The notes beneath the pieces were generated by a model. The model was not told the DNA's origin and made no database searches. It saw nothing but the letters and a program-made list of their open reading frames with translations. From Otis tarda (taxonomy: Eukaryota > Chordata > Aves > Otidiformes > Otididae), in contig CM048552.1 in assembly GCA_026413225.1 (NCBI GenBank), positions 205,233,553-205,297,552 on the forward strand: a stretch of DNA of 64,000 nucleotides, written 5' to 3'. The translations under genes and the position numbers were made by a program. This document shows positions 51,290 to 61,232 of the stretch, piece by piece; position 1 is the stretch's first letter; the number at the start of each line of letters is the position of its first letter.

Positions 51290-51626
51290 TCACTCAGTAT
51301 GTAAGTGGGGACTGGCCAGTGGGCAGCTATCTCACTCTTTCTTTTGCTGCTTGGGATCGTTCCAGCATTGCTTTTCAGTTTTGTGTCCGTGATCGCTGCT
51401 CAGGATGGGCTGTATTGGTCATTGGGTCATCAGGTGGTGAGAAATTGTGCATCAGTCACTTTATATTTTATTATCCCTGTATTTTGTCATTATTGTAGTC
51501 TTCCTTTGCTATTCTGGTAAATGGTCTTCATCTCAACCCACAAGTTTTCCTTTCTTCCCAATTCTTACCCCCATCCTGCTGGGGAAGGGGAGGGTGAGTG
51601 AGCGGCTGCATGGTACTCGGTTGCTA
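51290..51626 (+). mobile_element. LTR fragment (3' part), ERV-L-like
   Basis: Carries the avian LTR landmarks GTGGTGAGAAATTGTGCATC, ATTCTGGTAAATGGTCTTCA, TCTCAACCCACAAGTTTTCC and GAGTGAGCGGCTGCATGGTA. It breaks off at GGTTGCT (51626), where the end of the LTR would be expected some 20 bases further on. The 5' border is uncertain. The TCTCAACCCAC element is also present in the provirus LTRs (near 55669 and 61549). No target duplication was found. Confidence 0.7.
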
Positions 51627-54600
51627 AGCACAATTACTCATGCATACATCTCCTGCGTGGAAAAAGCAGCTCGTACCTTACAAGTAAAGAAGGAATGACT
51701 ATGCATTGCTTTCAGGAAGCCCGTTGAATGTCACTAAGCATGCTGCACTGTATTATTAGACTGCACAACAAAAAGTCCTAATACTACCTCCTATGCAAAT
51801 ATTTCTATGAAATGGATGAATTCCAGTATCAAGTAAATCAATAAGAAACTCATAGTTGAACAAAAACATCTTAAAAAGGGAAAATGTTTCATTGGATTGA
51901 ATGACTTGTTGTATCCGAAGACCCTAGGATAGTAAATTTGGCTTCAGATTCTGTCTTTTGCCTACTGGGGAGGAAGGAGGGTGGGAGAGAGGGGAGATAG
52001 GGACATTTTTTCTCTGGGTAGGTCTTATTTATGTGATCGATTATACCGTATTCTGAATTGTGGTATCTGAACAGATTTAGCTTGTGCCTCAATAGCGGAG
52101 AAATACTGCATCTAGCCACTTACTGGCGGCTGCCATTTCTGAGAACCAGGAAGAGTGGGATCTCTGGGCATCTTTTTGCCTTTGTAACACTTGTGAGCGA
52201 GGCAGATCGGGAGCACTGGCTAAGTCTACAGAGCTAGTCATTACATTTTTGGTTACTCTTCCATCTCTACAATCTATTGACAGTACTTATAGTAAGAGTG
52301 CATGTTATGCAACTGGGAGTTACTAGATTTATTTTTAACAGTTATGACTTATTATTTTTATATATAAACATACGTATTGTAATATATCATATAACCTTAC
52401 ACAGAATGAAAGTCACACTCTCCGATAGCTTAACTAGCATATAGATAGTCTACTATACATGATGTGGTAGATATTCAGATTTTTATTCTCCCATTGGCAA
52501 CTTGCAGTCCCTTGTTTATTATTGACATGATTTTTGATATATTGCAAAAAGTCTGACTGCCCTCTTTCTTAGGAGTAAATGCAGTTCTCTTGTACCGTGG
52601 TCTCACGCTGCCAGCTCTCATTCCCTCTTCCCTGACTCCCAGCGCTGCTTCTCATGCTCTAGGTTAGCAGAATTCCTGTCATCTTGTCACACTTCTGTCT
52701 TTGTAGCCTTTGCTAAATCCCTCTGGTTTTGCTCGGTTGAGATCAGATGCCACTTTCTTTCTGCCACAGTTCAGCTGTATTTCTGTGAACTGCTGCTTTT
52801 TCACTCTGCTGGTACCTGCCCGTGATTATGGTAATTCCATCCTCCTCGACCTTGCAGTTCTCTACCTCCTTTTTTACTACTTGTTGGAAAAGCCACTCAG
52901 TCTCCTGTTCTGTGTTCATACACTCTTTATCTAGTATCCAGACCTCTTTTGTTTTGTAACTTTCCTGCATTTAATTTATTTTTTCATCTTTATTTTTATG
53001 CCTTTCCCTTTATGTTTTGTTTTAATAGCCTGACATAATTAATCTGTAATACGATACAAGGAACCAGAGTATTATTAGTATAAACGCACGGAATGAGCCT
53101 CTGCTATTACATGACAAGTAGTCAACAGAATATATTCTACGTGTGAATTCTAAATGGTTTGACTAAAAGAGCTGCAGTTACATGGTTTACGTTTCTTTTC
53201 ACTGAGAATATGGTAACAGTTTAATTTTAAGACCTGGTGCTTAGAGATACAGACTAGGCTAAAATAATTTACTATTTAGTTAAATGTAAAATAGTACATT
53301 CTAAAGGAATGTGGAGTTTGATTTAAAATGTTGATCTTATTTCAAGGTTGCAATCTAGAAGTTAAATATTTTGTGGAAATGTCCAGTAGAGTTAATATGC
53401 AGCTCAGAGACCTGAGAGGGTTTTGATTGCAGAAGCACATATTCTAGGTTTGTCACTCTTGGGAAAAACAGGGTAATCATTTTGGATATCACTGCTTAAA
53501 TTAAAGCCCTGTCTGTATAGTGAAGTAATTTTTATACTTTTTAAACAAATTCAATCTGAAATAATATTTAATGAGCTAGGAAGAAATTGCAAGGCAGCTA
53601 GCTGAGGTTAAGGAAAGGTTAAGGTGTCATGAATGAAAACTAAAATAATTCATTTTTGTGACTCTATTGATCTGGATATCTTGGATCTAATTCATATTCA
53701 GCTTTGTGGCAAATAAACTGTGAAGTGGTGATAAATTAACCTTCCTCTTGAGGGTACAGCAGTCTGATGAGGTATTATGAGAAACTGAATTGCTTGGCAA
53801 CATTAACATTTCTTCAGTAGAAGAAGAATGACCAGAACCCTTTATGTTTTGGGTCTTACTGGACACCTTCCCGTGATTCAGTGTACTAGAAATGGCTCTT
53901 TATAGCTTTTTTTTTACTTGCTAGAAGGAGCTGCCATCCTGTGTAATTCCAGTTGTGTCCGCTTCAAAGTGGAGAAAAATGCTTGCAGTGTCAGGCATGT
54001 TGGTGCTGATTATAAAGACGGCTCCAGTGGCTTATTACCCGTGCTGTTTTATTTGTGTGTTTAAAAGTTTTCCATTTTCTGTGTTGTGTTTATGAAGTTT
54101 CAACTTTTAGTTCATATGCTTGCTTATTGTTTGTCAGCTAGATTTAAGGATCCTTTCTTACTACATTTTTGTGTTGCACATGGTAATGCAAGCAGGCTGT
54201 AATTAATTTCTAGTTGGTGTACTCTTTGGTAAACTAAATAGACTGAGCGTAGGAGGTGTTTTCCAGTCCTTGTTTAAGATAATCTTTTTTTAATGTGGAG
54301 TATAAAAGAATATTTATAAGATCTCTTTCATATCTGCCAAAACAGAAACAATTTTCAGTACAGAGCATTAATTTCCTTGTTTTTACTTATTTTCCTTCAT
54401 GTTTATGACAACGTTATCACTTTTGGTTGTAATACTGGCCTCATGTTCAGCTGGGTAGCTGCCATAGTTCCCAAGATGGTAAAGCAAAGTCTTTCATTCT
54501 GCACGAGGAGTCCCAGGGCTAGATCCTGTGCCCTGTCCCCCAGCTGTCAGGATTGCTTTCTCTAGTTTTTTGTTTCCTACAGTGCTTGACAACTCTGACA

Positions 54601-55348
54601 GTAAACAATTTTTTTCCCCCATTTCAGGGTAGAAGTGTTAGATGACTAAAATTTAGGAAATTACTTTTGTTGAAAATAGCTGTTCAGTAGTTGGTAATGA
54701 AGATACAGTCACTAACCTGTCACTCATGAGTAGTTCAGGGACCAACTTTGGGGTTTTTTTTTGTCAAAATGAGACCTAAAACTGAGTTCTTTCTCTTTGA
54801 ATGCAGCAGTTTCCAGTTAGGAAATTCTGGTGTTTACTTCTAGAGGTTCTGCGATATATTAGTACTGGCATGATGAGGTCTGTGACACAATATTTGGATT
54901 AAGGTGCTCTGTACTAAAGCAGTTCTTCTTTTCAGTAATCTGTTTTTTAAGAGGCTAATCACTCTTTATTGCATTGATTAATATGTGATACATTACTGTC
55001 AGAAGTTTTGTCAGAAATATTCATGATGATTTGTTTACCTATTGTTGGAGACTTAAAAACACGTAATGTGACTGATGACATGAGTACTGCTTCTTTTTTC
55101 CCTTCCTCTTTGGCAAGTCTTATTCTTCCTACCCTCTGCTGATTTGTTTTGTTTTGTTTTGTTTTTTAATACTGCAACCTGACCAGGTCCTTATATCCTT
55201 CTTTCTAGATTTATTGTAGCAGATGGTGTGTAGTCCATCAAAACAGCTTTCTCTTAATTTTCCTTGGATTTTATTTTCCTACTCATTTACTATTTCACCT
55301 TCCTATTAGTTTTGCAGTTTCTGAGGTGCTGTGTTTCTATACCATTTT

Positions 55349-55353
55349 CCCAG
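55349..55353. repeat. Target site duplication of the provirus, left copy (CCCAG)
   Basis: CCCAG directly before the 5' LTR (TGTCCTGG). Repeated exactly at 61679-61683 after the 3' LTR. A sixth base does not match, so the duplication is 5 bp, as usual for ERV-L class elements. Confidence 0.93.
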
Positions 55354-55797
55354 TGTCCTGGTTTTGGCTAGGATAGAGTTAATATTTACCTGAGCTGGGT
55401 GGAGAACTGAAGCTGGTAGCCCCTATGGCTGAGATAGTTAACTAATTAGCTAACAGCTGGGGTTAATTTACCCAAATTAGCCAAAGGGCTATTCCATCCC
55501 ATCTGACATCATGCTCAGTATATAAGTGAGGAGGGTGGTGAAGGGAGCCTCCCTGCTCCTTGGAAGGGACTGGGTGTGAAGACCTGTTGTGAGCTATTGT
55601 ACTGTATTTGTGTTCCATCACTGTTTTGTTTTCTTCTGTCATTACTGTTAAATTTACTTTTTGTTTAATCTCAACCCACGTGTTTGATTTTTTTTTTTTT
55701 CTTCTGGTTTTCTTTTTTGTTTGCCAAATCTCCTCCTATTCTTGGGAGTGAGAGAGAGACTGCGTAGTCTGGTCCCCGTTGGGGCTGAACTACGACA
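55354..55797 (+). repeat. 5' LTR of the provirus (444 bp)
   Basis: Bounded by TGTCCTGGTTTTGGCTAGG and GGGGCTGAACTACGACA. It contains a TATA box (TATATAAG, 55519-55526), a T13 run after GTTTGA, and the AGAGACTGCGTAGTCTGGTC segment also found in the solo LTR at 1285-2414. It is identical to the 3' LTR except for T13 versus T16 and T6 versus T5 in two homopolymers. No AATAAA signal was seen inside it. Confidence 0.96.
55519..55526 (+). promoter_or_regulatory. TATA box of the provirus promoter
   Basis: TATATAAG about 165 bp into the LTR, in the position expected at the U3/R boundary. Transcription would be expected to start some 25-30 bp downstream. The identical box in the 3' LTR is at 61399-61406 and could fire into downstream host sequence. 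Confidence 0.7.
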
Positions 55798-55805
55798 GTT
55801 ATTTT

Positions 55806-55823
55806 TGGCGCCCAACGTGGGGC
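55806..55823 (+). other. Primer binding site, tRNA-Lys type
   Basis: TGGCGCCCAACGTGGGGC is an 18-nt perfect complement to the 3' end of the cellular tRNA-Lys used by Lys-1,2-primed retroviruses. It begins 8 nt after the LTR end (GTTATTTT between), which is a longer gap than the 0-3 nt of most retroviruses. Confidence 0.85.
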
Positions 55824-55923
55824 ACGAAGGGTTGAGATAATAACAGATTTGACTTTTTTTTTTTTTTTGCTTGAAACAAACTTGTTTATACGTGCTCGTT
55901 GTACTGGTTGTCAGTTATTGATC

Positions 55924-57537
55924 ATGATGTTGCAGTGGTTGGTTATGTTGTTGTATTGTCTACGATCTTACATGCACTATGTGTTCCCAGTGGTGGTGTT
56001 TATCACCTCAGGGAAAATGATGAGAATTATCCTTCTGTTATACTATACCATATCCATCTATGACATGGTGACATCAATGGCCTTAGAGATAAACTGGTAT
56101 TCCTATGTGGACACCTTCCCGAATTCTTTCACTTCCAGGGTAGTTAAACCACTTTTTGAGAACTTTAAAGATCTGGGGGATATTCAAGCCACTATGATGT
56201 TGTTGTTATGTATCTTGAATGTGTGCCAAGTCTTGTCTAGGGCTGCAAACCCACTTTTTGGGAATCTCCTCCCGAGATTTACCCTAAGGCAAGATACTAA
56301 TATGTGGCATGGTATGAGGGAGAACAAACTGACCTGCAATGTAGGGACTCAAACCCCAGCAACAGGCATTGCAGCTGAATCAGAGGGTGAACCCATGCTA
56401 GTTTCAGTTGCCCCTGTATACAAGAAGACTTGGAAGCGGAAGTCAGCTCGTTTAGTGAGGGATGAAGAAGCCCCTTCTAGGAGGGAGCAGGAGGAAGAAG
56501 AGGAAGGTTTATTTGCTTCATGCCCAGGAAGAACTCAGCAGGCAGGCTCTTCCTCAGAGGAAGAACTAAAGGAGACAGTGAGTACCCGATTTCTATCCCT
56601 GAGCGAGCTGCGAGACATGCGAAAAGATTTTAGCCGTCATCCTGGGGAGCACATTATCAGCTGGCTGCTGCGGTGCTGGGATAATGGGGCCAATAGCTTG
56701 GAATTAGAAGGCAGAGAAGCTAGGCAACTGGGATCCATTTCTAGAGAAGCAAGCATTGACAAAGCAGTTGGAAAAGGGACACAAGCCCTCAGCCTCTGGA
56801 GGCGACTTCTGTCAGGTGTGAAGGAAAGATATCCTTTCAAGGAGGATGTAATGTGTCATCCAGGCAAGTGGGCTACCATGGAGAAGGGTATCCAGTACCT
56901 GAGGGAATTAGCTGTGCTGGAGATTATTTATGATGACCTGGGCAATGATCAGTTACCTAAGGATCCAGATGAAGTCAGGTGCACACGGCAAATGTGGCGG
57001 AAGTTTGTTCGAAGTGCACCATCATCATATGCCAACTCATTGGCAGTTATGACCTGGAAAGATGGAGAGGAAGAAACAGTGGATGAGCTGGCTGGCCGAC
57101 TCCGGCAGTACGAGGAAAGCCTGTCTTCCTCCCTACGGGCCTGTGTCTCGGCTGTGGAGAAACTGTCCCAGGAGTTCCAGCAATTCAAAGCAGATATGTC
57201 CCATTCCCCACCGGTACGGGCCAATATGTCAGCTATTAGGAGTAAACGTTTCCCTGCTCAAGAGAGATGGTTTACGCGGCGAGGTATCCTGTGGTCTACC
57301 TTGCGTGACCAAGGAGAGGACATGAGGGAGTGGGATGGGAAGCCTACCTCTGCCCTAGAGGCACGGGTACGTGAGTTGCGTGGAAAAACCATTGCAAATA
57401 GAAGTTCTCCCCGGAAAATTGTTGCACCAGTCTCCAATAGGCAGAGTAGAAGGAATAGCTTTAGTTCTGACCCCCTTGAAGGGACCTCTCGTGCATATTT
57501 AAAAGAAATGAACAATGAATACTGTGGCCAGGATTAG
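55924..57537 (+). CDS. gag: Provirus Gag polyprotein, intact, 537 aa
   Basis: Structural protein of the retroelement. The first ATG of the frame is at 55924, with a second at 55927. The frame is open further upstream only through non-ATG codons. The N-terminal 145 residues are unusual: there are three hydrophobic stretches (LQWLVMLLYCL with VFPVVVFI, then RIILLLYYTISIY, then MMLLLCILNVCQVL) and no glycine at position 2. A charged acidic/Arg linker follows (REQEEEEEG). The central region (from LSELRDMRKDF to the YANSLAVMTWKD segment) is the probable capsid. A predicted coiled coil (DELAGRLRQYEESL... to QEFQQFKADM) and a basic Ser/Arg-rich C-terminus come last. No CCHC zinc knuckle is present. 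The frame ends with a UAG at 57535 that separates it from pol in the same frame. Confidence 0.85.
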   Translation: MMLQWLVMLLYCLRSYMHYVFPVVVFITSGKMMRIILLLYYTISIYDMVTSMALEINWYSYVDTFPNSFTSRVVKPLFENFKDLGDIQATMMLLLCILNVCQVLSRAANPLFGNLLPRFTLRQDTNMWHGMRENKLTCNVGTQTPATGIAAESEGEPMLVSVAPVYKKTWKRKSARLVRDEEAPSRREQEEEEEGLFASCPGRTQQAGSSSEEELKETVSTRFLSLSELRDMRKDFSRHPGEHIISWLLRCWDNGANSLELEGREARQLGSISREASIDKAVGKGTQALSLWRRLLSGVKERYPFKEDVMCHPGKWATMEKGIQYLRELAVLEIIYDDLGNDQLPKDPDEVRCTRQMWRKFVRSAPSSYANSLAVMTWKDGEEETVDELAGRLRQYEESLSSSLRACVSAVEKLSQEFQQFKADMSHSPPVRANMSAIRSKRFPAQERWFTRRGILWSTLRDQGEDMREWDGKPTSALEARVRELRGKTIANRSSPRKIVAPVSNRQSRRNSFSSDPLEGTSRAYLKEMNNEYCGQD

Positions 57538-57571
57538 AGAGGCCCTGCCTCCAGCCAGGTGGAGGAGAGGG
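57535..57571 (+). promoter_or_regulatory. Gag-Pol UAG stop with downstream hairpin (putative readthrough signal)
   Basis: The gag stop (UAG, 57535-57537) is followed without a frame change by the open pol frame. Five nt later a hairpin can form: CCUCCA (57548-57553) with UGGAGG (57560-57565) around a GCCAGG loop. It is extended by CCCU (57543-57546) with AGGG (57568-57571). A stop codon with a stem a few nt downstream is the architecture of readthrough signals known from gammaretroviruses. No slippery heptamer is needed because the frame does not shift. Confidence 0.6.
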
Positions 57572-60500
57572 ATAACAGAGTTTATTGGACTGTGTGGATC
57601 CGATGGCCTGGCACGTCAGACCCACAAGAGTACAAAGCTCTAGTGGATACTGGTGCACAATGTACCTTGATGCCATCAAGATATAATGGGGCAGAACCCA
57701 TTTGTATTTCTGGAGTGACAGGAGGAGCCCAACAGCTGTCTGTATTGGAGGCTGAAGTGAGCCTGACAGGGAATGAGTGGCAAAAGCACCCCATAGTGAC
57801 TGGCCCAGATGCTCCATGCATTCTTGGTATAGATTACCTCAGAAGGGGATATTTCAAGGACCCAAAAGGGTATCGGTGGGCTTTCGGTGTAGGTGCTTTA
57901 GAGATGGAGGAAATTACACAGTTGTCCACCTTGCCTGGTCTGTCAGAGGATCCTTCTGTTGTGGGGTTGCTGAAGGTTGAAGAACAACAGGTGCCAATTG
58001 CTACCACAACTGTGCACCGGCGGCAATATCGCACCAACCGAGACTCCCTGATCCCCATCCATAAGCTGATTCATCAGCTGGAGAGCCAGGGGGTGATCAG
58101 CAAGTCCCACTCACCTTTTAACAGTCCCATATGGCCAGTGAGAAAATCAAGTGGAGAGTGGAGGTTAACAGTGGACTATCGTGGCCTGAATGAGGTAACA
58201 CCACCACTGAGTGCTGCTGTGCCAGACATGTTAGAACTTCAGTATGAACTAGAATCCAAAGCAGCCAAGTGGTATGCCACCATTGATATTGCCAACGCAT
58301 TTTTTTCAATCCCATTGGCACCAGAATGCAGGCCACAGTTTGCTTTCACTTGGAGGGGGGTCCAGTACACTTGGAATCGACTGCCCCAGGGGTGGAAACA
58401 CAGCCCCACCATCTGCCATGGGCTGATCCAAACTGCACTGGAAAAGGGTGGTGCTCCAGAGCACCTGCAGTACATTGATGACATCATTGTATGGGGCAAC
58501 ACAGCAGCAGAAGCTTTTCAAAAAGGGGAAAAAGTAATTAAAATCCTCCTGAAAGCTGGGTTTGCCATAAAACGATGTAAGGTGAAAGGACCTGCAAGAG
58601 AGATACAGTTTTTGGGGATAAAATGGCAAGATGGCCGTCGTCAGATTCCAATAGATATAGTCAACAAAATAACAGCTATGGCTGCACCGACTGACAAAAA
58701 GGAAACGCAAGCTTTCCTGGGCATTGTGGGTTTCTGGAGGATGCATATTCCAAATTATAGTATGATTGTAAGCCCTCTGTATAAAGTCACCCGAAAGAAG
58801 AATGATTTTGAATGGGGCCCTGAACAACAGCAGGCTTTTGAACAAATTAAACAAGAAATTGTACACGCGGTGGCTCTCGGGCCAGTCCGGACAGGGCAAG
58901 AGGTAAGAAATGTGCTCTACACCGCAGCCGGGGAGAATGGCCCTACCTGGAGTCTCTGGCAGAAAGCGCCAGGGGAAACCCGTGGTCGACCCCTTGGGTT
59001 TTGGAGCCGGGGATATAAAGGATCTGAGGCCTGCTATACTCCAACCGAAAAAGAAATCCTGTCAGCATATGAAGGAGTTCGAGCTGCTTCAGAAGTGATT
59101 GGTACCGAAGCACAGCTCCTCCTGGCACCCCGACTGCCAGTGCTGGGCTGGATGTTCAAAGGAAGGGTCCCCTCTGCGCATCATGCAACAGATGCTACAT
59201 GGAGCAAGTGGGTTGCACTGCTTACACAGCGGGCCCGAATAGGAAACCCCAATCGCCCAGGCATATTAGAAGTAATTACAGACTGGCCGGAAGGCAAAGA
59301 TTTTGGGAAGGCACCAGAGGAAGAGGTAACGCGTGCTGAAGAGGCCCCACCATATAACAACCTCCCAGAAAATGAGAAGCAGTATGCCCTATTTACTGAT
59401 GGGTCCTGTCGTATTGTAGGAAAACATCGGAAGTGGAAAGCTGCTGTGTGGAGCCCTACACGACGAGTTGCAGAAGCTGCTGAAGGCCAAGGTGAATCGA
59501 GTCAGTTTGCGGAGGTGAAGGCCATCCAGCTGGCTTTAAACATTGCTGAACGGGAAAAATGGCCTGTGCTCTATCTCTACACCGACTCATGGATGGTGGC
59601 AAACACTCTGTGGGGATGGTTAAAGCAATGGAAGCAGAGCAACTGGCAGCGTAGGGGCAAACCTATCTGGGCTGCCACTTTGTGGCAAGATATTGCTGCC
59701 CGGTTAGAGCATCTGGTTGTAAAAGTACGTCACGTAGATGCCCACGTACCCAAGAGTCGGGCCACTGAAGAACATCAAAACAACCAGCAAGTGGATCAAG
59801 CTGCTAAAATTGAAGTGGCTCAGGTGGATCTGGACTGGCAGCATAAGGGTGAACTATTTTTAGCTCGGTGGGCCCATGATACCTCAGGCCATCAGGGAAG
59901 AGATGCAACATACAAATGGGCTCGTGATCGAGGGGTGGATTTAAACATGGACACTATTGCACAGGTTATCCTTGAATGTGAAATATGTGCTGCAATCAAA
60001 CAAGCCAAGCGGTTAAAGCCTCTGTGGTATGGAGGACGATGGCTGAAGTATAAATATGGAGAGGCCTGGCAAATTGATTACATCACACTCCCACAAACTC
60101 GCCAAGGCAAGCGCTATGTACTTACAATGGTGGAAGCAACCACTGGATGGCTGGAAACATATCCTGTACCCCATGCCACTGCCCGAAACACCATCCTGGG
60201 CCTTGAGAAACAAGTCTTATGGCGACATGGCACTCCAGAAAGAATTGAATCAGACAATGGTACCCACTTCCGAAACAACCTCATAGATACCTGGGCCAAA
60301 GAGCATGGCATCGAGTGGGTATACCACATCCCCTATCATGCACCAGCCTCTGGAAAAATTGAAAGGTATAATGGGCTGCTGAAAACAACTCTGAAAGCAA
60401 TGAGTGGTGGAACCTTCAAAAATTGGGATAAACATTTAGCAAAAGCCACTTGGCTAGTCAACACTCGGGGGTCCACCAATCGAGCTGGCCCTGCCCAATC

Positions 60501-60723
60501 TGAACTTCTACATATTGTAGAAGGGGATAAAGTCCCTGTGGTGCACGTAAGGAATATACTGGGGAAGACAGTCTGGGTCATTTCTCCCTTGGGCAAAGGC
60601 AAACCCATGCATGGGATTGCTTTTGCTCAAGGACCTGGGTGTACCTGGTGGGTAATGCAGGAGGATGGGAAAGTCCGATGTGTACCTCAAGGAGATCTAA
60701 TTTTAGGTGAAAAGAGCCAATAA
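57538..60723 (+). CDS. pol: Provirus Pro-Pol: protease, reverse transcriptase, RNase H, integrase
   Basis: Open for 1061 codons after the gag UAG, with no own ATG near its start. It is therefore presumably made only as a Gag-Pol fusion (1599 codons from 55924). Counting residue 1 at 57559: retroviral aspartic protease with DTGA at 30-33; reverse transcriptase with catalytic Asp243 (TIDIANAFF) and YIDD at 305-308, preceded by the LPQGW motif; RNase H with Asp614 (FTDGS), Glu652, Asp676 and Asp727. Integrase has the zinc site His773/His778/Cys807/Cys810 and the DDE triad Asp840, Asp899 and Glu935 (35 residues between the last two), then a basic C-terminal domain. All catalytic residues are present and there is no internal stop. 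The many short frames on the other strand here are shadows. Confidence 0.95.
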   Translation, partial: RGPASSQVEERDNRVYWTVWIRWPGTSDPQEYKALVDTGAQCTLMPSRYNGAEPICISGVTGGAQQLSVLEAEVSLTGNEWQKHPIVTGPDAPCILGIDYLRRGYFKDPKGYRWAFGVGALEMEEITQLSTLPGLSEDPSVVGLLKVEEQQVPIATTTVHRRQYRTNRDSLIPIHKLIHQLESQGVISKSHSPFNSPIWPVRKSSGEWRLTVDYRGLNEVTPPLSAAVPDMLELQYELESKAAKWYATIDIANAFFSIPLAPECRPQFAFTWRGVQYTWNRLPQGWKHSPTICHGLIQTALEKGGAPEHLQYIDDIIVWGNTAAEAFQKGEKVIKILLKAGFAIKRCKVKGPAREIQFLGIKWQDGRRQIPIDIVNKITAMAAPTDKKETQAFLGIVGFWRMHIPNYSMIVSPLYKVTRKKNDFEWGPEQQQAFEQIKQEIVHAVALGPVRTGQEVRNVLYTAAGENGPTWSLWQKAPGETRGRPLGFWSRGYKGSEACYTPTEKEILSAYEGVRAASEVIGTEAQLLLAPRLPVLGWMFKGRVPSAHHATDATWSKWVALLTQRARIGNPNRPGILEVITDWPEGKDFGKAPEEEVTRAEEAPPYNNLPENEKQYALFTDGSCRIVGKHRKWKAAVWSPTRRVAEAAEGQGESSQFAEVKAIQLALNIAEREKWPVLYLYTDSWMVANTLWGWLKQWKQSNWQRRGKPIWAATLWQDIAARLEHLVVKVRHVDAHVPKSRATEEHQNNQQVDQAAKIEVAQVDLDWQHKGELFLARWAHDTSGHQGRDATYKWARDRGVDLNMDTIAQVILECEICAAIKQAKRLKPLWYGGRWLKYKYGEAWQIDYITLPQTRQGKRYVLTMVEATTGWLETYPVPHATARNTILGLEKQVLWRHGTPERIESDNGTHFRNNLIDTWAKEHGIEWVYHIPYHAPASGKIERYNGLLKTTLKAMSGGTFKNWDKHLAKATWLVNTRGSTNRAGPAQSELLHIVEGDKVPVVHVRNILGKTVWVISPLGKGKPMHGIAFAQGPGCTWWVMQEDGKVRCVPQGDLILGEKSQ

Positions 60724-61232
60724 TTTGAAGTGCTTGATATCTGTTACTATACAGTACTGTATGTCATTATCTAGCTATTATATGTCCCTCCTTGCTTCTT
60801 CCTGCTCCACGCCCTGAGAGACTTATGTTGTGTCAAAAGTATTATAGTAGAATCATCTATACCAACAAAGAATGAACTTTAATAAAACAGGAACAATTGC
60901 AGCAGTGATGCAACCAGAACTGGCTCTTGCTTCTAGCACCTACCAACAGATCTTCAATCTGCAGACTATGAACTTGTTAAATCACTTGTATCAGACTACC
61001 TGAGGAAACACTGCGTCATCTGCCCTATGCTGAGAGACTGTTATGACAGATGGAGCCCAAAGTTATGGACTGGATAAACTCAACAGACCTTTCGAAGGGA
61101 TGGGCCATGGAATAAGAGAGTTACATCTGTGTGTCTGCATACAAGTAGATAAAAGGAAGAAAAAGTTGATGATTAATCGGAAAGTGTAGGATCTGGGCAT
61201 GATGTAGATGGTATGGAATAAGGGGTGGATAA
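60724..61232 (+). other. Non-coding spacer between pol and 3' LTR (no env)
   Basis: This 509-bp region has stops in every frame and no envelope, dUTPase or accessory gene. It contains a perfect 14-bp palindrome ATACAGTACTGTAT (60749-60762) and ends in a weak purine-rich stretch (GGAATAAGGGGTGGATAA, 61215-61232) directly abutting the LTR, the probable plus-strand primer (polypurine tract). Retention of such a spacer in a young element suggests it has a cis role, for example in RNA export or packaging (inference). Confidence 0.7.
61215..61232 (+). other. Putative polypurine tract
   Basis: GGAATAAGGGGTGGATAA, 15 purines of 18, ending exactly at the TG of the 3' LTR. The position is right for the plus-strand primer, but the run is interrupted by three T residues, so it is weaker than usual. 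Confidence 0.5.

Larger units (their letters stand above)
40215..55353. other. Probable SLC36A4 intron (or 3' flank), 15 kb before the provirus
   Basis: Because the last exon ends inside a Cys codon, the gene must continue, so this stretch is most likely intron. Blocks expected in the next exon (ILIPRLD, GAVSSS, LILPPL) were searched for by eye and not seen. The stretch holds a solo LTR (46726-47693), an LTR fragment (about 51290-51626), the short repeat copy at 43212-43263, a pyrimidine tract at 49861-49922 and several homopolymers. The rest is AT-rich with no recognised feature. Confidence 0.65.

Noticed and set aside
55849..55923. Upstream extension of gag beginning at a TTG codon
   Set aside because: The 25 codons before 55924 are translated T-runs without an ATG. 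The first ATG at 55924 is the more likely start.
58306..58899. Minus-strand open frame of 197 codons within pol
   Set aside because: Shadow of the reverse transcriptase coding sequence; no independent support.
60724..61232. Possible env or dUTPase gene of the provirus
   Set aside because: Every frame has stops, and no transmembrane, glycoprotein or dUTPase motif was seen.
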